Shown one piece after another: positions 1 to 7,839 of a DNA stretch of 64,000 nt. The translations under genes were made by a program, and so were the position numbers. The notes beneath the pieces were generated by a model. It did not search any database, had not been told where the DNA came from, and saw nothing but the letters and a program-made list of their open reading frames with translations. The DNA comes from CAJCJE01 sp036494465 (GTDB lineage: Bacteria; Actinomycetota; Actinomycetes; Mycobacteriales; Pseudonocardiaceae), in the NCBI GenBank assembly GCA_036494465.1, contig DASXOJ010000250.1:1-64000 (forward strand), in the 5' to 3' direction. The number at the start of each line of letters is the position of its first letter. Positions within the stretch are counted from its first letter, which is position 1.

Positions 1-841
1 CGTAGGTCGCCTCGTACTCGGCGGCCTGCCTGGCCAGCCGCTGCTGCACGCCGATCAGCCGGTCCGCGTACACGGCGAGGCCCGCCACCCGGTCGACGAG
101 CCGGTGCCAGCCCTGCTCTATCGCGACCGCGCGCTGATCACCGGCCACCTGCACGCCCGCCGCGATCTGCGCGCGCAGGATCGCGAGGCCGATCGCCTGC
201 TCGTCGATCTGGTCCAGTTCGGCGCCCAGGTTCAACCGGGTGCGGTGTTCGGCGAGCTGCCCGGAGGTCCACGCCGGGCTGGACACGATCCGTTCGACCA
301 CGTCCCGTGCGACGATCACCAGCCTGCGCTCGATCGACCCGGACAGCGGCCCGATCCAGTTCTGCCTGCTCTGCCAGCGTTTGGTCTGGTGCAGCGCGTG
401 CCGCTCCTCGTGCGTCAGGCGCAGCGGGTCGCGGTTGGCGTAGAGCGAGATCGGGATCGCCGCACCGATCCCGCCGACCAGCGCGACCAGCCCGGCGATG
501 GTCAGGATCAACGAGATCAGGCCGCCGCCGACCACCAGATCGATGCCGTCGACCAACACCAGCAGCCCGCCGAGCAACACCATCAGACCGGCGAACACAC
601 CCCCGCGCATCGCCGGTGACCTGCGCGGATAGTCCAGCCCTTCGGGGCTGAACCCGGCCGCCGCCCGCGCGTCCAGCTTGTTCGCCAGCTCGGTCGGTGG
701 TTCGCAGAGCCGCTGCTGGCTGTTCAGCGAGGTCGGCCGCAGACCAGGGCCGCCGTACTGGCCGAGCTTCTCGACCTGCGCCAGCACCCAGGCGCGCGCC
801 GCGTCCAGCTCGGCTGCTTCGGCAGCTCGATCATCCCGCAC
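1..841 (-). CDS. Partial two-helix membrane protein, function unknown
   Basis: This open frame runs off the left edge, so the C-terminus is missing. Read from a GTG at 841 (GAGGAT about 10 bases upstream) it gives a soluble N-terminus of about 75 residues, then two closely spaced hydrophobic segments (residues about 75-120, rich in L, V, I and G). A long charged, helical C-terminal part follows, with many Gln, Arg and Ala. There is no signal peptide and no catalytic motif. The topology suggests a helical hairpin anchoring a cytoplasmic coiled-coil-like domain. I do not recognise the family. The start is uncertain because no ATG lies in frame. It ends up close to, and on the same strand as, the LLM pair. 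Confidence 0.6.
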   Translation of the reverse strand, partial: MRDDRAAEAAELDAARAWVLAQVEKLGQYGGPGLRPTSLNSQQRLCEPPTELANKLDARAAAGFSPEGLDYPRRSPAMRGGVFAGLMVLLGGLLVLVDGIDLVVGGGLISLILTIAGLVALVGGIGAAIPISLYANRDPLRLTHEERHALHQTKRWQSRQNWIGPLSGSIERRLVIVARDVVERIVSSPAWTSGQLAEHRTRLNLGAELDQIDEQAIGLAILRAQIAAGVQVAGDQRAVAIEQGWHRLVDRVAGLAVYADRLIGVQQRLARQAAEYEATY

Positions 842-887
842 ACCGTCGATGATCCTCGGTGCGCACCGACCTCGCCAGCAAGGTGCG

Positions 888-1676
888 TCACTTGCCCAGT
901 TTGTCCCGCCAGTCGACCCAGGCGCGCACGACGGACAGGTCGAAGCCGGGTCCGCGCGTTTCCACCGTGAACGTGGTGACGCCCTGCTCAAGCAACTCCG
1001 GCCCGACCTCCTCGGGATCGCCACCCACACCGGCGGACAGCTCGATCTCGTCGACGTCGCGGCCGATCTCCGCGCAGTGCTGTGCCAGCACCTGCTTCTT
1101 GCGGGCGAACTCCGCACCGGAGGAGAACCAGTGCCACATGGTCGCGTGCCGCGCCACCAGCCGCAGCGTGCGCTTCTCGCCGCCACAACCGATCAGCACC
1201 GGGATCGGGTGCTTCGGCGCCGGATTAAGCCTGGCGAAGCGCTGCTCGATCCTGGGCAGCGCCGCGGTCAGTGTGTCCAGCCTGCTTCCTGGCGTGCCGA
1301 ATTCGTAGCCGTACCCGGTGAAATCCGCTTCGATCGCGCCGGCGCCAATGCCCAGGATCAGCCTGCCGCCGCTGATGTGGTCGACCGTGCGGGCCATGTC
1401 CGCGACCAGGTCCGGGTTGCGGAAGCTGATCGACGTCACCAGCGGACCCAGCCGCACGCGCGTGGTGTCGGTCGCGAGCGCGGCGAGCATCGTCCAGCAT
1501 TCGAGGTGCTTGCCGTCCGAGGCGCCGGACAGCGGGAAGAAGTGGTCCCAGTTGAAGATGATGTCCACGCCGATGTCCTCGGCCTCCGCCGCGGCGCGAC
1601 GGATGGCCGAGTAGTCGACGTGCTGTTGACCGAGCTGCACACCGATCCGGACGGGACGAGAATTCGCATTCGCCAT
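888..1676 (-). CDS. LLM-class F420/flavin-dependent oxidoreductase (copy 1)
   Basis: A 262-residue luciferase-like monooxygenase-fold protein, of the group that in actinobacteria usually binds coenzyme F420. Visible family features are the N-terminal beta strand RIGVQLGQQH, the segment GVDIIFNWDHFFPLSG, the strand VRLGPLVTS, the segment DHISGGRLILGIGAG and PVLIGCGGEKRTLRLVA. The substrate is unknown. It is closely related in sequence to the gene immediately upstream on the same strand (21-base gap), so the two are a tandem duplication. It has GAGAGA...CGGCG in place of the GSGWKELDY motif, with AGAIEADF at the matching site. The ATG start leaves a short leader before the TIM-barrel. Confidence 0.85.
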   Translation of the reverse strand: MANANSRPVRIGVQLGQQHVDYSAIRRAAAEAEDIGVDIIFNWDHFFPLSGASDGKHLECWTMLAALATDTTRVRLGPLVTSISFRNPDLVADMARTVDHISGGRLILGIGAGAIEADFTGYGYEFGTPGSRLDTLTAALPRIEQRFARLNPAPKHPIPVLIGCGGEKRTLRLVARHATMWHWFSSGAEFARKKQVLAQHCAEIGRDVDEIELSAGVGGDPEEVGPELLEQGVTTFTVETRGPGFDLSVVRAWVDWRDKLGK

Positions 1677-1697
1677 GATCGGAGCCTAGGCCGTGTT

Positions 1698-2489
1698 TCA
1701 GTCGAATGTGGACTTGTTGCGCCAATCGACCCAGGCGCGCGCGGTGGAGAGGTCGAAGTCGGGGCCCCGGACGCCGATGGTGAACGTGGTGATGCCCTGC
1801 GCCAGCAGTGCGGGCCCGTTCACCTCGGGGTCGCCGCCCGCGCCGACGGACAGCTCGATCTCGCCAGGGTCGCGACCCACGTCGGCGCAGTGCGCTGCCA
1901 GCACCTGCTTCTTGCGGTCGAAGTCCGCGCCCCTGGCGAAGGAGTGCCACATGTCCGCGTGCTTGGCCACCAGGCGCAGCGTCTTCTTCTCGCCACCGCC
2001 GCCGATCAGCACCGGGATCTTGCGGGTCGGCGGCGGATTCAGCTTGGCGAACCGCGCCTCGATCCTGGGCATCGCCTCGGCCAGGTCGTCCAGCCTGCTG
2101 CCCGGCGTGCCGAACTCGTAGCCGTACTCGGTGTAGTCCAGTTCCTTCCAGCCCGAACCGATGCCCAGGATCAGCCTGCCGTCGCTGATGTGATCGACGG
2201 TGCGGGCCATGTCCGCGAGCAGTTCCGGATTGCGGTAGCTGTTACAGGTCACCAGCGCGCCCAACTGCACCCGCGAGGTCTGCTCGGCCCAGGCGCCGAG
2301 CATCGTCCAGCATTCGAAGTGCTTGCCGTAGGTCTCGCCGGAGAGCGGGAAGAAGTGGTCCCAGTTGAAGATGATGTCCACGCCGATGTCCTCGGCTTCG
2401 GCGGCGGCGCGCCGGATGTTCTTGTAGTCGCCGTGCTGTTGCGCGATCTGCACACCGATCCGGATGGGGCGCTGCTTGGTATCTGTCAC
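1698..2489 (-). CDS. LLM-class F420/flavin-dependent oxidoreductase (copy 2)
   Basis: A 263-residue paralogue of the neighbouring LLM protein, sharing the segments AAAEAEDIGVDIIFNWDHFF, MARTVDHIS and YGYEFGTPGSRLD. It keeps the family motif GIGSGWKELDYTEYG and the glycine-rich PVLIGGGGEKKTLRLVA that contacts the cofactor phosphate in this superfamily. The GTG at 2489 was chosen because it puts VTDTKQRPIRIG directly before the first barrel strand. The open frame continues upstream only by reading against the divergent DUF2203 gene. Likely a hydride-transfer oxidoreductase in the cytoplasm; the substrate is not predictable. Co-transcription with copy 1 is likely. Confidence 0.85.
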   Translation of the reverse strand: MTDTKQRPIRIGVQIAQQHGDYKNIRRAAAEAEDIGVDIIFNWDHFFPLSGETYGKHFECWTMLGAWAEQTSRVQLGALVTCNSYRNPELLADMARTVDHISDGRLILGIGSGWKELDYTEYGYEFGTPGSRLDDLAEAMPRIEARFAKLNPPPTRKIPVLIGGGGEKKTLRLVAKHADMWHSFARGADFDRKKQVLAAHCADVGRDPGEIELSVGAGGDPEVNGPALLAQGITTFTIGVRGPDFDLSTARAWVDWRNKSTFD

Positions 2490-2565
2490 AGGACAGAAGC
2501 TTAGCCAGCCGAACGAAACAACGGCACCGTGCGCACCACGATTTCCGGTCTGGCAGGCTTGCCGC

Positions 2566-2937
2566 ATGGGTTTGTTCACGGTGGCCGAAGCTCGCAAGGA
2601 GCTGAGCAGGCTGCACCCGGTGCTGGATGAATTGGTCGCGGTGCGTGCGGACGCCGCCGAACTCGCCGCCTCACTGACCATCGGCGGTCCGCCGAGCAGA
2701 CTCGGCGGGCTGCCCGAACTCAAAGGCGCGCAGGCCAGACTCGACGATCTGATGACCACCGTGCAGCAGACCGGCGCCGAGCTGAAGGGCTTCGCCCCGC
2801 TGCTCGTCGATTTCCCCGCCGAGCTGGACGGGGCGGACGTGCTGCTGTGCTGGCTGGAGGGCGACGCCGAACTCGGCTGGTACCACCGGGTGGAACTCGG
2901 CTTTGCCGGACGGCGCCCCCTGCCCGACACTCAGTAG
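2566..2937 (+). CDS. DUF2203-family protein
   Basis: A 123-residue soluble protein beginning MGLFTVAEARKELSRLHPVL, with the conserved ending LLCWLEGDAELGWYHRVELG that marks the DUF2203 family. No function is established for the family. The sequence is mostly helical in its first 80 residues, with a short beta-like Trp-rich tail. The ATG at 2566 was chosen because upstream in-frame codons overlap the start of the divergent LLM gene and encode no family residues. Its 3' end overlaps the convergent alpha/beta hydrolase by 7 bases. Confidence 0.75.
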   Translation: MGLFTVAEARKELSRLHPVLDELVAVRADAAELAASLTIGGPPSRLGGLPELKGAQARLDDLMTTVQQTGAELKGFAPLLVDFPAELDGADVLLCWLEGDAELGWYHRVELGFAGRRPLPDTQ

Positions 2938-4172
2938 ACGCGGTTCGCGGCCAGGTCGAACAACCGGTCCAGCACGCGTTCGCCGGACATCCGCAGGCCG
3001 CCGTGCTCGTACTCGTTGGTGATCCACGGCCGCAGGCCGCGTACGGTTGCCGCGGTCTGCATGGAGAACGTGCTCTCCACGTACAGGTCGTCGTAGTACA
3101 CCGACGCGGCGGCCGGGACCTCGTTGCGCCGCAACACGTCCGCGTCGTAGAGCGTCGGCCATTCGCGCGCGGCAAGCAGTTCGGCTGCCTCGCGCAACGG
3201 GGTGAGCGCGCCGAAGTCCTCGCCCATCCAGGAAAACACGTGCTCGCCGGTGAACAGCGTCGGATCGCTCGCGTACTCCTCCGGCATGACCCGCTGCGCC
3301 GACCAGTTGGTGGCGAAACCGTCCGAATAGCTGGATTCGTGCAGGATCCAGTAGATCGGGTTGCGCGGGAAGGACATGATGTTGTGCAGTACGCCCGCGC
3401 CGAACGCGGGGGAGTCCAGCGGCAGTTCGAGCAGGTAGTGCAGGTGCTCCATGCCGTCGGTCGAGCCGAGCACGTTGCCTGCCAGGCGCAGCCTGCGCGC
3501 GGTCAGCCGGTCGCCGTCCGGCAGGATGATCTTCTCCTGCTCGAGGCGTTCGCACGCGGCGCGCATCCGGTCCCGGTCGGCGGGGTAGCGCTGGTAGTAG
3601 CGTCGGTTGCGTTCCAGCATCCGCGTGTAGGTGGCGCGGTAGATCTCGTCCGGGTGCAGGCCGATCGGTGGCAGGCCACCGGTCATGAACGCGGCACTGA
3701 GGCTCTGCGGCGCGACGGAAAGGTAGTGCAGCGCACAGAATCCGCCGAAGGACTGGCCGAGCACCGCCCACCTGTCGACGTCGAGTTCGCGCCGGATCCA
3801 CTCCAGATCGGCCACGATCGAGTCGGCACGGAAGTGGCTGAGGTGGTCGGCCTGCTGCTGCGGGGTCCGGCCGGGCAACGTGCCGACCGGGGTGGAGCGG
3901 CCGGTGCCGCGCTGGTCGAGGAACAGCACCCGGTAGTCGCGCAGTGCCCGGTTCAGCCAGGACGGCGAGGTCGGGTTGCGGGTGGGGCGCGGCGATTCGA
4001 ATCCGGGACCACCGGCCAGGAATACCAGGAACGGTCGATCCCGGCCGTCCGGATCCGCGACCTCCCTGGCGAACACGGTGATCCGGTCGCCGTCGGGCTG
4101 GGCGTGATCGAGTGGGATCTGGAACTCGTGCTCGACGAGGACAAGGCCGAAGGTGTGGACTGTGCTGGACAT
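2931..4172 (-). CDS. Alpha/beta-hydrolase, proline iminopeptidase-like
   Basis: A 413-residue cytoplasmic hydrolase resembling prolyl aminopeptidases of peptidase family S33. Visible elements are the oxyanion motif FLAGGPGFES, the DQRGTGRS strand-turn, the nucleophile elbow LGQSFGGF (Ser) and a late NEYEHGGLR His region. A long helical lid lies between the elbow and the C-terminal Asp/His. The substrate is probably a small peptide or amide. The ATG at 4172 is preferred; an ATG three codons earlier (4181) is also possible. The open frame extends far upstream only as antisense to the Ada-AlkA gene. It is divergent from that gene with a 120-base intergenic region. Confidence 0.85.
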   Translation of the reverse strand: MSSTVHTFGLVLVEHEFQIPLDHAQPDGDRITVFAREVADPDGRDRPFLVFLAGGPGFESPRPTRNPTSPSWLNRALRDYRVLFLDQRGTGRSTPVGTLPGRTPQQQADHLSHFRADSIVADLEWIRRELDVDRWAVLGQSFGGFCALHYLSVAPQSLSAAFMTGGLPPIGLHPDEIYRATYTRMLERNRRYYQRYPADRDRMRAACERLEQEKIILPDGDRLTARRLRLAGNVLGSTDGMEHLHYLLELPLDSPAFGAGVLHNIMSFPRNPIYWILHESSYSDGFATNWSAQRVMPEEYASDPTLFTGEHVFSWMGEDFGALTPLREAAELLAAREWPTLYDADVLRRNEVPAAASVYYDDLYVESTFSMQTAATVRGLRPWITNEYEHGGLRMSGERVLDRLFDLAANRVY

Positions 4173-4292
4173 GCCGGCCATGCTGCCCAAGATTCCGCTG
4201 TCCGGCCAGCGCATTTCCGCCGGATCGCCCCTCGGCAGGGTGATGTCGTTTTTTCGCCAGTGCGGGACTGCCAGAACGGGCATGCTGGAGAG

Positions 4293-5816
4293 GTGCATGA
4301 GGACTTCGACCGGTGCGTCCGCGCCGTACAGGCCAAAGATGCCCGCTTCGACGGGTGGTTCTACACGGCGGTGACCACGACCGGCATCTACTGTCGGCCG
4401 AGTTGCCCTGTGGTGCCGCCCAAGGAGCGCCACATGGTGTTCTACCCGAGTGCCGCCGCCGCGCAGCAGGCCGGTTACCGCGCGTGCAAACGCTGTCGCC
4501 CCGACGCCAGTCCCGGCTCTCCACTGTGGAACGAACGCGCCGACCTGGTCGCCCGCGCCATGCGGCTGATCGGCGATGGCATCGTCGACCGGGAAGGCGT
4601 GCCCGGATTGGCGCGGCACCTCGGTTACAGCGTTCGACAGGTCGAACGACACCTGATCGCCGAACTCGGCGCCGGCCCGCTCGCGCTGGCCAGGGCGCAA
4701 CGTGCGCAGACCGCGCGGGTGCTGATCGAGACCAGCGCGCTGCCGATGGGCGAAGTCGCGCTGGCCGCCGGGTTCGAGAGCATCCGCACCTTCAACGACA
4801 CGGTGCGCGAGGTGTTCGCGCTCAACCCGACCGAACTGCGCCAGCGCGCGAAGCGCGGCAGTGTCATCGCCGACCCCCTGCCGGGTGCCCACCCCCACCG
4901 GCCCGTGACCGGCAACGTCGGACTCTCGCTGCGGCTGCCGTTCCGCGCGCCGCTGTGCCCGGACAACCTGTTCGGTCACCTCGCCGCGACCGCGGTCCCT
5001 GGCGTCGAGGAATGGCGCGACGGCGCGTACCGGCGCACGCTCACCCTGCCGCACGGGCACGGCATCGTCGCGCTGAGCCCGTTGCCCGACCACATCGCCT
5101 GCCACCTGGTGCTCACCGACCTGCGCGACCTGACCATCGCGATCAGCCGCTGCCGTCGCCTGCTCGACCTGGACGCCGACCCGGTCGCCGTCGACGATCT
5201 CCTGCGCACCGACGAGAAACTGGCGCCGCTGGTGAACAAGGCACCCGGCAGGCGGGTGCCGCGCACCGTCGATCCGGACGAGTTCGCGGTGCGCGCCGTG
5301 CTCGGCCAACAGGTCTCCACCGCCGCCGCCCGCACCCACGCGCACCGCCTGGTCCTCGCGCACGGCACCCCGATCGAGGACCCGGCCGGTGGCCTCACCC
5401 ACCTGTTCCCCAGCCCGGCCGCGCTGGCCGACATCGACCCCGAGACGCTCGCCTTCCCCAAGGCCCGGCGCACCACGCTGACCTCGCTGATCGCCGCGCT
5501 CGCGAACGGCGAACTCGACCTCGGCGTCGGTAGCGACTGGCCGCAGGTCCGCGCCCGGCTCGCCGAACTGCCCGGGTTCGGCCCGTGGACGGTCGAAACG
5601 ATCGCGATGCGCGCGCTCGGCGACCCGGACGCGTTCGCCCCGACCGATCTCGGCATCCGCAACGCAGCGGCCGAACTCGGCCTGCCCACCACCCCGGCCG
5701 CGCTGACCACGCATTCCTGCGCCTGGCGACCGTGGCGCGCGTACGCCACCCAGTACCTGTGGGCGACCAGCGACCACCCGATCAACCGCCTGCCGGCAGA
5801 ACGAGGAGCGGCATGA
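4293..5816 (+). CDS. alkA: Ada-type sensor / AlkA DNA-3-methyladenine glycosylase fusion
   Basis: A 507-residue alkylation-damage protein with three modules. Residues 1-75 are the Ada zinc domain, with TTTGIYCRPSC and GYRACKRCRP supplying four cysteines; the first is the phosphotriester methyl acceptor in Ada. Residues about 85-165 form an AraC-type HTH (GYSVRQVERH, FESIRTFNDTV). Residues about 190-500 form an AlkA-like HhH-GPD glycosylase with LPGFGPWTVETIAMRALGDP and the catalytic Asp in PTDLGI. It probably senses methyl phosphotriesters, activates transcription and excises alkylated bases. The GTG at 4293 was chosen because no other in-frame start precedes the Ada domain. The gene overlaps ogt by ATGA, giving a repair operon. 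Confidence 0.92.
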   Translation: MHEDFDRCVRAVQAKDARFDGWFYTAVTTTGIYCRPSCPVVPPKERHMVFYPSAAAAQQAGYRACKRCRPDASPGSPLWNERADLVARAMRLIGDGIVDREGVPGLARHLGYSVRQVERHLIAELGAGPLALARAQRAQTARVLIETSALPMGEVALAAGFESIRTFNDTVREVFALNPTELRQRAKRGSVIADPLPGAHPHRPVTGNVGLSLRLPFRAPLCPDNLFGHLAATAVPGVEEWRDGAYRRTLTLPHGHGIVALSPLPDHIACHLVLTDLRDLTIAISRCRRLLDLDADPVAVDDLLRTDEKLAPLVNKAPGRRVPRTVDPDEFAVRAVLGQQVSTAAARTHAHRLVLAHGTPIEDPAGGLTHLFPSPAALADIDPETLAFPKARRTTLTSLIAALANGELDLGVGSDWPQVRARLAELPGFGPWTVETIAMRALGDPDAFAPTDLGIRNAAAELGLPTTPAALTTHSCAWRPWRAYATQYLWATSDHPINRLPAERGAA

Positions 5817-6316
5817 ACCGCACGCACTGCGTGATCGAGAGTCCGATGGGCCAGCTGACCCTGGTCGCCGACGACGGCGTGCTGGCCGGGCTGTACATGG
5901 ACGAACAGCGGCACCGCCCCGCCGAGGAGACCTTCGGCGAGCGCGTCGCCATCGACGAGGAACCCTTCGATGCGGTCCGCGCGCAGCTCGACGAGTACTT
6001 CGCGGGGGAGCGGACCGAGTTCGACCTGCCGATGGCCATGGCGGGCACCGACTTCCAGCGCACGGTATGGGCCGCGCTGTGCCGGATCCCGTACGGCGAA
6101 ACGGTTTCCTACGGCCAGCTCGCCGACCGGATCGGCAAACCCAGCGCGTCCCGCGCCGTCGGCCTCGCCAACGGCCGCAACCCGATCGGCATCATCGTGC
6201 CGTGTCACCGGGTCGTCGGCTCCACCGGCGACCTGACCGGCTACGGCGGCGGCATCGAACGCAAGCGCGCCCTGCTCGCGTTCGAGAAGAAGACGGGACA
6301 GCTCTCGCTGATCTAG
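5813..6316 (+). CDS. ogt: Methylated-DNA--protein-cysteine methyltransferase
   Basis: A 167-residue O6-alkylguanine-DNA alkyltransferase that removes alkyl groups from O6-guanine by suicidal transfer to cysteine. The active-site motif IIVPCHRVVGSTGDLTGYGG is intact, and the DNA-binding helix IPYGETVSYGQLADRIG precedes it. The length is normal for Ogt/MGMT. Its ATG lies in an ATGA overlap with the Ada-AlkA stop, with GAGGAG nearby, so the two are translationally coupled. Together they give the same functions as a classical Ada plus AlkA pair, split differently: the methyl-acceptor O6 domain is separate from the Ada sensor. Confidence 0.95.
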   Translation: MNRTHCVIESPMGQLTLVADDGVLAGLYMDEQRHRPAEETFGERVAIDEEPFDAVRAQLDEYFAGERTEFDLPMAMAGTDFQRTVWAALCRIPYGETVSYGQLADRIGKPSASRAVGLANGRNPIGIIVPCHRVVGSTGDLTGYGGGIERKRALLAFEKKTGQLSLI

Positions 6317-6362
6317 TCGGCCCAGCCGGGGGAACCCGCCGCGAACCGCGTCGCGGTCGAAC

Positions 6363-6980
6363 TCAGTCCTGTTCGGACAGTGCGTTGAGCAGTTTCGGCA
6401 GGACCCGCGCGGCGAGCCGATCCGGTGCGGTGGCGTCGGGTCGGCTGCCGTGCCGCAGCGACAGGCCCGCGTAGACCGCGATCACCAGGCGGGCCAGCTC
6501 ATCCGCCTCGATCGCCGGTCGGCGCCCTGCCGCGCGCAGGGCGCGCCCGAGCAGTTCGGCGATGTGCGCGCGCAGCCGGAGTTCGTGGTCGAGCAGCTCC
6601 TGGGCCGCGTCAGGGTGCCGCATGGCGAACAACCGGAATTCCAGGCTGACCAGCGTCCAGACCGCCGTGTCCTGCTCCGGTTCGACGGCGTCGCGCAGCA
6701 GGTCGTCCAGTAACCCGGGTTGGCTCTCGACCCGGTCGGTCAACTCCTCGAAGTGCGCGAGCACGCTGGTGGCCCGCGCCTCCAGCAAAGCGAAGAACAA
6801 CTCCTGCTTGCTGGCGAAGTTCGAGTAGAACGCGCCGGTGGTCAGACCCGAGCGCTCGCAGATGTAGCCGATGGACGCGCCGTCGAAGCCGCGCTCGGCG
6901 AACGCGTGCAGCGCGCCGTCCAGTAGGGCCGCGACCGTGCGCGGACGGCGCCGGGTCGGCGACTTCGGCATGATCATCAC
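6363..6980 (-). CDS. TetR/AcrR-family repressor
   Basis: A 205-residue regulator with an N-terminal TetR HTH (ALHAFAERGFDGASIGYICE, then SGLTTGAFYSNFASKQELFF) and a helical ligand-binding C-terminus. It is divergent from the ABC/YhgE export-like pair. A near-ideal palindrome at 7017-7033 lies between them, so it most likely represses both itself and the transport genes. The first ATG (6980) is used; MPKSP four codons later is an equally good start. The ligand is unknown. Confidence 0.88.
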   Translation of the reverse strand: MMIMPKSPTRRRPRTVAALLDGALHAFAERGFDGASIGYICERSGLTTGAFYSNFASKQELFFALLEARATSVLAHFEELTDRVESQPGLLDDLLRDAVEPEQDTAVWTLVSLEFRLFAMRHPDAAQELLDHELRLRAHIAELLGRALRAAGRRPAIEADELARLVIAVYAGLSLRHGSRPDATAPDRLAARVLPKLLNALSEQD

Positions 6981-7016
6981 CTCGACTCGTTGCCTTCGTC
7001 ACCCTGATGATAGCGA

Positions 7017-7033
7017 TCCCTATCGGATAGGGA
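7017..7033. promoter_or_regulatory. Palindromic TetR operator
   Basis: TCCCTATCGGATAGGGA is a perfect inverted repeat with 8-base arms around one central base. It is placed 37 bases from the TetR start and 95 bases from the ABC gene start. The position and symmetry fit autorepression and control of the divergent transporter operon. This is inference from symmetry only. Confidence 0.65.
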
Positions 7034-7128
7034 ATACTATTCGTTGAGAACGGCGCCCGCGTTCGGGCTACGGTCCGGCACGCAGTGTCAATTGCTCAGG
7101 GTGAGCGGCTTGGGGACGGGGTCAACCG

Positions 7129-7839
7129 ATGACGGCGGCGACAACACGCGAGGACCTGCCGGTGGCAGCCGAACCGGTGGTCAGCGCGCGGCAGCTGAGC
7201 CTGCGCACGAAACGTGGCTGGGTGTTCCGCGACGTCGACCTCGACCTCGCGCCTGGCGAACTCCTCGCCGTCGCGGGGCCCGCGAGCAGTGGCCGCAGCA
7301 TGCTGCTGCTCACCCTGGCCGGGCGCGCCAAACCCAGCGGCGGCACGGTACGCGTCGCGGGCAATCAGCGCCGAGGCAAGATCCGCCAAGTCGCGTCGGT
7401 GGCGCGCATCACCGGCGCCATCGAGCTGGAAGGTGACCTGCGGATCATCGACCACCTGCACGAAGTCCAGTGGCTGACCCGCGGCGAGGTCGACTACCGG
7501 CACGCCGCCGAACTCGTCGGCTTCACCCCGGACAGTGCCACCCGCGTCGAGGACCTCACCCCGGACGAGGCCACCCTGCTCGCCGTCGCGCTGGCCGCCG
7601 CCACCCGGCCGCGCCTGCTGGTCGTGGACGACGTGGACGTGGCCGCCACCGTCGACCAGCAGCGCCGCATCTGGTCCGCGCTCGCCGACGTCGCGCGCAG
7701 CGGAATCGCGGTCGTCGCCAGCACCGTCGAGGCCGACATCCCGGAAGACCTCGGCGTCCGCGTGCTCCTTCTGCCGGTCCACGGCGAACACAACGAGATC
7801 CAGACCAAGATTCAGGACGGTTCCGATGCGACCGATTAG
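7129..7839 (+). CDS. Degenerate ABC-type ATPase subunit, partner of YhgE/Pip protein
   Basis: A 236-residue protein with the ABC nucleotide-binding fold but altered motifs. The Walker A region reads GPASSGRS (residues 50-57), with Arg in place of the invariant Lys. The signature position reads DLTPDEATLL rather than LSGGQ. Walker B is LLVVDDVD (about 163-170), with Asp at the catalytic Glu site. It may bind but not efficiently hydrolyse ATP. It overlaps the downstream YhgE/Pip gene by 14 bases, so a complex is likely. Related ATPase-YhgE pairs occur in actinobacteria. The role may be export or membrane remodelling, but the substrate cannot be told. Regulation is probably by the divergent TetR. 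Confidence 0.75.
   Translation: MTAATTREDLPVAAEPVVSARQLSLRTKRGWVFRDVDLDLAPGELLAVAGPASSGRSMLLLTLAGRAKPSGGTVRVAGNQRRGKIRQVASVARITGAIELEGDLRIIDHLHEVQWLTRGEVDYRHAAELVGFTPDSATRVEDLTPDEATLLAVALAAATRPRLLVVDDVDVAATVDQQRRIWSALADVARSGIAVVASTVEADIPEDLGVRVLLLPVHGEHNEIQTKIQDGSDATD

Noticed and set aside
678..2504. Very long plus-strand frame of 608 residues
   Set aside because: It is antisense to the two LLM genes and has no family resemblance; the high G+C keeps stop codons rare.
2931..5777. 948-residue minus-strand frame as a single fusion protein
   Set aside because: Only the part up to about 4172-4181 has hydrolase motifs; the rest is antisense to the Ada-AlkA gene.
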